Source: Opitutales bacterium (GTDB lineage: Bacteria > Verrucomicrobiota > Verrucomicrobiae > Opitutales > CAG-312). Taken from it: a stretch of 7,274 bases of DNA. The position numbers and the translations under genes are program-made. Positions 1-5,884 of this stretch are shown here, in pieces. The notes beneath the pieces were generated by a model that was not told where the DNA came from, searched no databases, and saw only the letters and a list, made by a program, of their open reading frames with translations. The stretch lies in contig JAGAOA010000160.1 of assembly GCA_017623955.1 (NCBI GenBank), positions 1 to 7,274 of the forward strand, written 5' to 3'. Position 1 is the first letter of the stretch. Each line of letters begins with the position of its first letter.

Positions 1-1085
1 CAATATTTGTAGGAGTTGCAATTTCATTGATTTTTGCTGAGTTTGATTTAAAAATTGAAACAATCTATACGCGATTTGGAGAAATACCAAGCACGCTCCC
101 AAAAGTTGAATGGATTTCAATAGATTTTGCTAATATAAAAAATTTGGTGATGCCAGCGGTGACAATCGCAGTACTAGCAGCTATTGAATCGTTGTTATCG
201 GCTGTTGTTGCAGACGGTATGATTGATGACAAACACAATTCAAATCAAGAACTAATTGCTCAAGGAATGGCAAATGTTATTACGCCTTTCTTTGGTGGTA
301 TACCAGCAACAGGAGCAATAGCAAGAACTGCTACAAATATAAAAAATGGTGGAAAAACTCCAATAGCCGGAGTTGTACATTGCCTTGTGTTATTATGTAT
401 TCTCTTGTTTGCAGCACCATACGCTCAATATATCCCCTTAGCAACGCTATCTGCCGTATTATTTGTGGTTGCTTACAATATGGGAGATTGGTCGGCTTTC
501 AAAGAAATGCGTAAACTACCACGCTCTGATGATTTAGTGTTTATGTCTACTTTCTTATTGACTGTCGTATTCGGATTGACGTTGGCAATCGAAGTCGGTA
601 TGGTTCTTGCTGCTATGTTATTTATACGACGTGTTTCTCAAACAACTAACATTATGGTTGTTGATAAAAAACTAGAAACAGACCTTTCAAAATACTCACT
701 CGAAGGTAAAGACATTCCAGATGGTGTTATGGTATTTAGAATTTTCGGCGTGTTGATGTTCGGTGCAGCTGATAAACTAGAAAGCATTTTGACACAGATG
801 GGTGAATCGCCAAAAATTGTGATTTTACGTATGCGTACTGTACTTGCAATGGACTCAACAGCCCTCGATGTACTAGATCATCTATACGAAAAAATGCGTG
901 CAAAAAATATAGTAATGATGATTACTGGGGCTCATTCTCAACCATTACACATGATGCAAAGATCAGGATTCCTAGATAAAATGGGAGATGAATTTGTACT
1001 TGAAAATATCGATGAGGCCTTAGCTAAGTCGCGAGAAATTTTAAAGGCTCAAGAAGTTTTAGAAAATAAACAAATTCAACAATAA
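1..1085 (+). CDS. SulP-family anion transporter, C-terminal part with STAS domain (5' truncated by window)
   Basis: This is a partial inner-membrane transporter of the SulP (SLC26-like) family, which moves sulfate, bicarbonate or dicarboxylates. The frame is open to the left edge: codons from position 3 read IFVGVAISLIF before the TTG at 27, so that TTG is internal and the true start lies outside the window. The visible membrane part carries the family core, with an acidic helix (AAIESLLSAVVADGM), the HNSNQELIAQGMAN stretch, and FFGGIPATGAIARTATNI (about 286-342). Several hydrophobic segments follow, to about 630. From about 640 the chain is cytosolic and matches a STAS domain: FRIFGVLMFGAADKLE, then VILRMRTVLAMDSTALDVLD around the usual regulatory Asp-Ser site, ending near 1050. 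The gene stops at TAA 1083-1085, 25 nt before a terminator, so it is the last gene of its transcript. The substrate cannot be told from sequence; sulfate is only the family default, and DauA/BicA-like functions are equally possible. Confidence 0.93.
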   Translation, partial: IFVGVAISLIFAEFDLKIETIYTRFGEIPSTLPKVEWISIDFANIKNLVMPAVTIAVLAAIESLLSAVVADGMIDDKHNSNQELIAQGMANVITPFFGGIPATGAIARTATNIKNGGKTPIAGVVHCLVLLCILLFAAPYAQYIPLATLSAVLFVVAYNMGDWSAFKEMRKLPRSDDLVFMSTFLLTVVFGLTLAIEVGMVLAAMLFIRRVSQTTNIMVVDKKLETDLSKYSLEGKDIPDGVMVFRIFGVLMFGAADKLESILTQMGESPKIVILRMRTVLAMDSTALDVLDHLYEKMRAKNIVMMITGAHSQPLHMMQRSGFLDKMGDEFVLENIDEALAKSREILKAQEVLENKQIQQ

Positions 1086-1110
1086 ATTTCTGACAAAATA
1101 AATTACAAAA

Positions 1111-1139
1111 CACTACTAAAATCTTAGTAGTGTTTTTTT
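1111..1139 (+). terminator. Rho-independent terminator after the SulP gene
   Basis: A perfect 9-bp inverted repeat, CACTACTAA (1111-1119) and TTAGTAGTG (1124-1132), is closed by the 4-nt loop AATC and followed by seven T residues (1133-1139). Four A residues at 1107-1110 can pair with the first Ts and lengthen the stem. It lies 25 nt after the SulP stop codon and separates that transcript from the esterase gene. The T tract exists on the plus strand only, apart from the short A run on the left, so it is mainly unidirectional. Confidence 0.9.
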
Positions 1140-1140
1140 C

Positions 1141-1171
1141 TCGACATCGTTAATGACAGCAACACTATAAC
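1141..1171 (+). promoter_or_regulatory. Weak candidate promoter for the esterase gene
   Basis: A promoter is expected between the terminator at 1139 and the esterase start. The best pair I can see is TCGACA (1141-1146), one base from TTGACA, and CACTAT/TATAAC (1163-1171), one base from TATAAT. The spacer is 16 or 19 nt depending on which hexamer is taken. It would start RNA near 1175-1180. AT-rich DNA yields such matches by chance, and the sigma-factor preferences of this organism are unknown. Treat it as a suggestion only. Confidence 0.22.
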
Positions 1172-1219
1172 AAAGTGAAAGCTAAGTTGTAATATATGCA
1201 AACATCAATACTAAAAATT

Positions 1220-2785
1220 ATGAGAAAATTTTTAACATTTTTAATATTTTCATTAACAATTAGTTTATATGCAGAAATAGAAGTACCTTCTATATTTTCT
1301 GACGGAATGATTCTACAACGTGATATGCCCGTGAAAATATGGGGGAAAGCCACACCCAACGCAAAAATAAATGTTCTGTTTGCATCGCAAAATAAATCGA
1401 CCAATGCAGACGCTAAGGGGAATTGGAGCTTATGCTTAGATAAACTAAAGACTTCGCATCAAGCAAGAGAAATGAATATTTCTGAAAATGGAACAATTCA
1501 GAAAAGCTTTAAAAATGTTCTAGTCGGAGAAGTTTGGATTTTAGCAGGTCAAAGTAATATGGCATACTACTGCAATGAAATGCCACTTGAATACAGAAAA
1601 CATCATTACGAAAACGCCGACAATATGAAAAATGTTCGCCAATTTACAATGAATCCGGCAGTAATTGCGGAAACTCCACAATTTCATTGTACAAAAGGCG
1701 CAAAGTGGATAAATACAAACAAACAAAATTTTAATAGATTTTCGGCAATAGGTTATTTCTTTGCAGAAAAGATTTCTAAAGAATTAAACGTACCTGTTGG
1801 CTTAATTTATACGCCTCGTGGAGCAACATCAATGATGTGTTGGCTTCCAGCTGACGCCTGCTACAAAAACGCAAGCACAAAAAAACGATGGGAACGATTC
1901 CTAAAAGATAAAGCAAACTTTACTGAAGAAAAATATCAAGAAAAATTAGATAAGTACAATAAATACGTTACTGACTACAAACGAAAAGTAGCCGAAGCTA
2001 AACGCTTGAACAAACCAAAACCAAAATATTATTGGTACAAACATGTTAAACCTTTGCCATTTACTCCGTACGGAGCAACAGACACTCCTGTATATTTTTG
2101 GAATGCGAAAATTGCTCCAATTGCAACTATGGCAACGCGAGGGGCCCTTTGGTATCAGGGTTGTAGTGATGCTCACAAAGGCGCATACGAACATTTTGAA
2201 GATGTATTCAATCTTCTTGTATCTACTTGGCGAAAAGAATGGAAAAATGAAAATCTACCTTTTGTATTTGTTCAGTTGGCATCGTATGGACAACGCGAAA
2301 CTTCCAATTTCCACGACGTTCGTATTGCTCAAATGAAAGTAGCTAAAAAACTTCAAAACTGCTTTATAACTACCGCAATAGATTTAGGAGAATTCGATAA
2401 CATTCATCCTAAATATAAAGACTCTCTTGCTTATAGAATGGCTGATGTCGCTCTGAGAGATGTCTACAAAAAAATAACAGGAACTGTTTATGGAGCAATT
2501 TGTAAAGATGTAAAATTTGTTGAAAATAAAGCGGAAATATCGTTTGATACAGATGGTTCTGATATTATTCAAAAAGGAGAACTTAGAGGCTTTGAAATTC
2601 TAGAAAATGACAAGTGGGTGGTTCCTACAAAAATAGAATTACATAATAATAAATTGATTATAGGCTCACAAAATAATATTAATGGAGTTCGTTATCTATA
2701 CAAGAACTGGGCTCAACCAGATGTATGTCTGTACTCGACAAATGGGCTGCCTATGTTCCCTTTCTATGAATTGAAAAACATGTAG
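1220..2785 (+). CDS. Secreted sialate O-acetylesterase (SGNH/SASA family)
   Basis: This is a predicted exported esterase that removes O-acetyl groups from sialic acids or, in related enzymes, other acetylated glycans. I chose the ATG at 1220 (521 aa) because it gives a compact signal peptide: MRK, a hydrophobic core, then SLYA with likely cleavage after Ala18. An in-frame ATG at 1196 would add eight residues (MQTSILKI) and still leave a plausible signal; neither start has a Shine-Dalgarno sequence. A beta-rich N-terminal domain (about 19-100) containing IFSDGMILQRDMPVKIWG is typical of bacterial members. The catalytic block GEVWILAGQSNM follows, with nucleophile Ser112. Next come YTPRGATSMMCWLPAD, a Lys/Tyr-rich helical insert (about 214-285), the GALWYQGCSDA block (308-318), and AIDLGEFDNIHP with the probable catalytic Asp393 and His396. 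The last 110 residues look like a beta domain. No lipobox is seen, so a periplasmic or secreted protein is expected. The neighbours do not indicate a pathway. The exact substrate is uncertain. Confidence 0.92.
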   Translation: MRKFLTFLIFSLTISLYAEIEVPSIFSDGMILQRDMPVKIWGKATPNAKINVLFASQNKSTNADAKGNWSLCLDKLKTSHQAREMNISENGTIQKSFKNVLVGEVWILAGQSNMAYYCNEMPLEYRKHHYENADNMKNVRQFTMNPAVIAETPQFHCTKGAKWINTNKQNFNRFSAIGYFFAEKISKELNVPVGLIYTPRGATSMMCWLPADACYKNASTKKRWERFLKDKANFTEEKYQEKLDKYNKYVTDYKRKVAEAKRLNKPKPKYYWYKHVKPLPFTPYGATDTPVYFWNAKIAPIATMATRGALWYQGCSDAHKGAYEHFEDVFNLLVSTWRKEWKNENLPFVFVQLASYGQRETSNFHDVRIAQMKVAKKLQNCFITTAIDLGEFDNIHPKYKDSLAYRMADVALRDVYKKITGTVYGAICKDVKFVENKAEISFDTDGSDIIQKGELRGFEILENDKWVVPTKIELHNNKLIIGSQNNINGVRYLYKNWAQPDVCLYSTNGLPMFPFYELKNM

Positions 2786-2810
2786 TGATAATACAAATCA
2801 AATAAAAAAT

Positions 2811-2845
2811 AAAAAATGACAGTAAATAACACTGTCATTTTTTTT
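2811..2845. terminator. Bidirectional terminator between convergent esterase and ribF genes
   Basis: A perfect inverted repeat joins AAAAAATGACAGT (2811-2823) to ACTGTCATTTTTT (2831-2843) around the loop AAATAAC, and the T run continues to 2845. Read on the plus strand, the 8-bp core ATGACAGT/ACTGTCAT is followed by eight Ts, 25 nt after the esterase stop. On the minus strand the same core is followed by six Ts, an A and six more Ts, starting 7 nt after the ribF stop. It can therefore end both the esterase transcript and the infB-ribF operon. Confidence 0.9.
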
Positions 2846-2850
2846 AGATT

Positions 2851-3780
2851 CTATTTAGCTTTTGCGAGTTTTATATCTTTGTGCAACTGTTCAATCAATG
2901 CTTCCAACGAATCGAATTTCTTTTGTGGACGTAAGAATTTTTTTAGCTTTACAACAACTTTACTAGGGGCTCCCCACTTTACATTTTTGAACAAATGAAT
3001 CTCCAACAAGGGTTCGGTCTCGCCTATTGTAGGGGATGTTCCGTACGATGCTATGCCCTTGAAAATTTCCCCTGTTTTACATCGTATAAGCTCAACAATA
3101 TAAGCACCGTATGGAAGTTTACAATCGGGATTCCACGGCAAGTTTAAAGTAGGAAACCCAATTGTACGCCCCAAGCGTTTACCTCGCTTTATATTACCAA
3201 AACAAGTATAATAATCACCTTTTAACAACTTATATTCATCGAGATTTCCAGAATGCACAGCTTTTCGCATTTCAGAGGAACTTATACGTCTACCATCTGA
3301 CAAAAACACACCATCAACTGCCGAATATTCCCAACCATTAACATCAGCTAACTCTCTCAATGTTTCAGTATTCCCCGATGCATTTTTACCAAACAGAAAA
3401 TTATATCCTGTTACGATTCCCTTTAAATTTGGGAATTTTTGTTTTAGCAATTCCGCAAAATGCAAAGGAGACATCTTCGCAAACTGTTTTGTAAACTTTT
3501 TTACAAATATTTTTTTTATACCTACATCCTTGAACATTTGTACTCGCTGAATTGAAGTACAAAGCATCTCAACGGGTTCTCGCCCCATATTTATAACTTT
3601 AGAAGGGTGCGGAGTAAACGTAAGCACACATGGCACTGCATTATATTTTTTAGCTAATGATTTTGCTTTAGCTATAACCTTTTGATGCCCCTTATGAATA
3701 CCATCAAACATTCCGATGGCAATAACACAGTTCCTGTCGAAAGTACCGAGATTGTCGAGATTTACAAAAAAATCTTTCAT
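2851..3780 (-). CDS. ribF: Bifunctional riboflavin kinase / FAD synthetase
   Basis: This cytosolic enzyme phosphorylates riboflavin to FMN and adenylates FMN to FAD. At 309 aa it has the usual full length with both domains. The N-terminal adenylyltransferase domain (about 15-180) shows the nucleotide-binding AIGMFDGIHKGHQ (21-33), FTPHP (55-59), the flavin-binding region GYNFLFGKNASGN (125-137), and ISSSEMR (166-172) in place of the common ISSTRIR. The riboflavin kinase domain (about 185-305) has GKRLGRTIGFPTLNL (200-214), PYGAYIVEL, ASYGTSPTIGE and the conserved Glu260 in EIHLF. Ser245 stands where many bacterial enzymes have Asn (NxGxxPT). It is the last gene of the operon: its ATG lies 2 nt after the truB stop, with no Shine-Dalgarno sequence, which suggests translation coupled to truB. 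No FMN riboswitch is visible next to it; expression probably follows the operon. Confidence 0.97.
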   Translation of the reverse strand: MKDFFVNLDNLGTFDRNCVIAIGMFDGIHKGHQKVIAKAKSLAKKYNAVPCVLTFTPHPSKVINMGREPVEMLCTSIQRVQMFKDVGIKKIFVKKFTKQFAKMSPLHFAELLKQKFPNLKGIVTGYNFLFGKNASGNTETLRELADVNGWEYSAVDGVFLSDGRRISSSEMRKAVHSGNLDEYKLLKGDYYTCFGNIKRGKRLGRTIGFPTLNLPWNPDCKLPYGAYIVELIRCKTGEIFKGIASYGTSPTIGETEPLLEIHLFKNVKWGAPSKVVVKLKKFLRPQKKFDSLEALIEQLHKDIKLAKAK

Positions 3781-3782
3781 TT

Positions 3783-4499
3783 TTACAAAGCAAAACTAGG
3801 AGCCGCTTCCGACACTGGAATTAACTGCTTTTTGATTGCCGAAGGATTCATCTGCTGAAGTTGTTCTATTGTAACGGCATTTTTTACATCAAACTTTCCA
3901 CTTGAAAGACGACGCAATGCTGTCATATGAGCTCCACAACCAATGCGTTTGCCTAAATCATGACAAACTGTACGTACATACGTTCCCTTTGTACATGCAA
4001 GTTCAAATGATACCTCTGGTTTGTTAAATTCCAATAAGTCAAATCTCGATACATTTATAAATCGGGGTTCACGTTTAACTTCTTGTCCCTGTCGCGCGAG
4101 TTTATAGAGTGGAATACCATTTACTTTCTTTGCTGAAAACATTGGAGGTGTCTGGTATTGATCACCCAAAAACGACTTCATTTTTTCTCGCAAATTATCT
4201 TCGTTCAAATCTTCTGGAACGGGTAATTCTGCAACAATTTCGCCCTCGCAATCCTGTGAATTTGTTTCTACGCCTAGAACAAATTTACCAGAATAAACTT
4301 TGTCTAAACTCATTAGATACTGCGACAACTTTGTTGCTTTCCCGACTAAGATAACTAACAATCCTGTTGCGAGCGGATCTAGTGTTCCAGCGTGCCCGAC
4401 TGCACGTATTTTCAAGCAACGACGCACTTTATTTACAACATCGTGCGAAGAACATCCTGTATCTTTATCAATTAGTAAAACTCCATCAAAATCGTTCAT
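3783..4499 (-). CDS. truB: tRNA pseudouridine(55) synthase, short form without PUA domain
   Basis: It isomerises U55 in the T-loop of elongator tRNAs to pseudouridine. All catalytic-core motifs are present. [14 protein letters not shown] (35-48) holds the catalytic Asp41. The segment from Lys67 to Gly86 carries Tyr69 of the KxYxG motif. [20 protein letters not shown] (116-135) lines the active site, and [12 protein letters not shown] (172-183) and [13 protein letters not shown] (191-203) complete the fold. At 238 aa it is shorter than the E. coli enzyme (314 aa). The chain ends about 35 residues after the LRR..SGKF block, so the C-terminal PUA RNA-binding domain is absent; short TruB forms of this size are known in several phyla. 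It starts 1 nt after the nrnA stop and ends 2 nt before the ribF ATG. No Shine-Dalgarno sequence precedes the start. Confidence 0.97.
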   Translation of the reverse strand: MNDFDGVLLIDKDTGCSSHDVVNKVRRCLKIRAVGHAGTLDPLATGLLVILVGKATKLSQYLMSLDKVYSGKFVLGVETNSQDCEGEIVAELPVPEDLNEDNLREKMKSFLGDQYQTPPMFSAKKVNGIPLYKLARQGQEVKREPRFINVSRFDLLEFNKPEVSFELACTKGTYVRTVCHDLGKRIGCGAHMTALRRLSSGKFDVKNAVTIEQLQQMNPSAIKKQLIPVSEAAPSFAL

Positions 4500-4500
4500 T

Positions 4501-5475
4501 TTATTTTAGAGATTTTTTACAGAGTTCTAACAACTCTGGTATTATTGTTTCAAATGTTTTATTTTTGGCAGTAAACCCTGCTGCGGCAAAATGACCACCA
4601 CCACCAAAATACTTTGCTATATCGTTTACGCAATATTCGGGATTTCGCGCTCTCATACTGCCCTTTACGGAACCATCAGCTAGTTGCTCTAAGGTTATAG
4701 CTATTTCAACTCCATCGATAGAACGCACATAATCAACAAAGCCTTCTGTATCTTCTTTGCAAGACCCCGTCTTTTCATAAATACCGAGCGGAATAAAGCC
4801 GATACAAACTCTGTTATCCAAGTACATTTTTAGACTATCTAGATAAACAGCCAACAAACGCATTTTTTCAATTCGCTCACGCTGGTACAATTCTTGAGCA
4901 ACCAAATTGGGATTTGCCCCACGTAATACCATTTCTTTTGCAGCATCGAAAGATTCTACTCTTGTAGATGTAGTTGTAAACTGACGCGTATCGGTCGCTA
5001 TACCCATAAACAAAAGATTTGCGACACTATCTGAAATATTTAAATTTAGAGTTTTTACGCACAAGGCAATTATTTCAGCAGTTGCTCCTGCGGTTGTATC
5101 TATAACCTTTATTTGAGCCTGACTATTTCCTGATACATGGTGATCTATACATGCAAAAATATCGGGAAAATGCTCTTTTAAATGAACATTTGCTCTGGCT
5201 AAATCGGAACAATCTACCAATAAAATCTCGTATGAAGTATCATTGAACTCATCTGCTAAAATAAAATCTTCATTAGTTAGATTTTTGTATAAATACGGAA
5301 CTTTCTCTTGATTTACACAAACAACTTCAGCACCAACTTTTCTCAAAATCTCTGCCATTGCAAACTGCGACGACACACAATCTCCATCAGGACGCATATG
5401 TCCTACAACTGCGATTTTTTTTCCATTAGCAACTTGCAATAATTTTGCAAATTCTTGTACGAATTTACTATTCAT
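4501..5475 (-). CDS. nrnA: DHH/DHHA1 phosphoesterase: nanoRNase / pAp phosphatase (NrnA-like)
   Basis: NrnA-like enzymes degrade 2-5 nt RNAs, and many also dephosphorylate 3'-phosphoadenosine 5'-phosphate; both are metal-dependent cytosolic reactions. Numbered from the ATG at 5475 (324 aa), the DHH domain shows motif I GHMRPDGD (His26, Asp30, Asp32), motif II LLVDCSD (Asp88), motif III CIDHH (111-113) and motif [11 protein letters not shown] (Asp162). The DHHA1 domain ends in GSMRARN and the substrate-binding [11 protein letters not shown] (291-301). All expected metal ligands are present. The start is uncertain: in-frame ATGs lie at 5502, 5490, 5484 and 5475, none with a Shine-Dalgarno sequence. 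I prefer 5475, because it overlaps the rbfA stop by 8 nt (ATGAATAG) and leaves the expected short lead into motif I; the longest form overlaps rbfA by 35 nt. Which of the two activities dominates cannot be read from sequence. Confidence 0.94.
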   Translation of the reverse strand: MNSKFVQEFAKLLQVANGKKIAVVGHMRPDGDCVSSQFAMAEILRKVGAEVVCVNQEKVPYLYKNLTNEDFILADEFNDTSYEILLVDCSDLARANVHLKEHFPDIFACIDHHVSGNSQAQIKVIDTTAGATAEIIALCVKTLNLNISDSVANLLFMGIATDTRQFTTTSTRVESFDAAKEMVLRGANPNLVAQELYQRERIEKMRLLAVYLDSLKMYLDNRVCIGFIPLGIYEKTGSCKEDTEGFVDYVRSIDGVEIAITLEQLADGSVKGSMRARNPEYCVNDIAKYFGGGGHFAAAGFTAKNKTFETIIPELLELCKKSLK

Positions 5476-5875
5476 TTGAATCATTTGCATGTTGAGAACC
5501 ATCGCAATCTAACTGCGACTTTTCAAATTCTTCTCGCTCTTGTTGTTCTAATTCATCAAGAGCTTCCAAAATCTTCATTCCTCGTTCTACTGAAGGATCG
5601 TAAACAAAATTGAGTTCTGGAGTATATTTTATAACAACATTTTTTCCTACTATTCTACGCAACTCATTGCGAATTGACATCAAAAACTTTCCAGCCTTTG
5701 CTACCATTTCGCGACCTCCTATTACAGAATAATACACGCGTGCTTTTTTTAAATCGGGCGATATATCGACTTCCGTAAGCGTTATAGCAACAGACTCTGA
5801 ACGCCATCTGCCGTGCAGAGCCATACTCAATTCACGCTTAATCAACTCGCCTACTCTAACTTTTCTTTCACCCAT
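5468..5875 (-). CDS. rbfA: 30S ribosome-binding factor RbfA
   Basis: This small KH-like protein binds the immature 30S subunit, helps 16S rRNA 5'-end maturation and supports growth in the cold. The 135-aa product has the family layout: an N-terminal helix starting RKVRVGELIKREL, the ISPDLKKARVYYSV strand region (about 38-51), a central helix with IRNELRRIVGKNVVIKYTPE, and LNFVYDPSVERGMKILEALDEL to about residue 109. The remaining 26 residues form an acidic, Glu/Gln/Asp/Asn-rich tail, which is probably disordered. The ATG is 9 nt after the infB stop, and the gap (TATAAAACT on the coding strand) holds no Shine-Dalgarno sequence, so coupling to infB is likely. The 3' end overlaps the start of nrnA. 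Confidence 0.95.
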   Translation of the reverse strand: MGERKVRVGELIKRELSMALHGRWRSESVAITLTEVDISPDLKKARVYYSVIGGREMVAKAGKFLMSIRNELRRIVGKNVVIKYTPELNFVYDPSVERGMKILEALDELEQQEREEFEKSQLDCDGSQHANDSNE

Positions 5876-5884
5876 AGTTTTATA

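Noticed and set aside
27..29. TTG as the start of the SulP gene
   Set aside because: Upstream codons to the window edge are open and hydrophobic, in keeping with a membrane segment. A SulP protein needs many more N-terminal helices, so the gene is cut by the window.
1165..1404. Open frame on the minus strand over the start of the esterase
   Set aside because: It is antisense to a gene with clear homology, has no recognisable domain, and its Cys/Phe/Ile-rich composition is what antisense AT-rich coding DNA gives.
2043..2336. Plus-strand open frame of 97 codons inside the esterase
   Set aside because: It lies in another frame fully inside the esterase gene and shows no domain or start signal.
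2786..2850. Possible FMN riboswitch or other RNA element near ribF
   Set aside because: This gap is downstream of ribF and holds only the terminator. The upstream side of ribF has just a 2-nt gap after truB, so there is no room for a riboswitch leader.
2816..2998. Short plus-strand frame starting in the terminator hairpin
   Set aside because: Its start codon is in the terminator stem and the rest is antisense to the ribF 3' end; it is a chance frame.
4109..4594. Three overlapping plus-strand frames opposite truB and the 3' end of nrnA
   Set aside because: They are antisense to conserved genes, overlap one another in different frames, and show no protein-family features.
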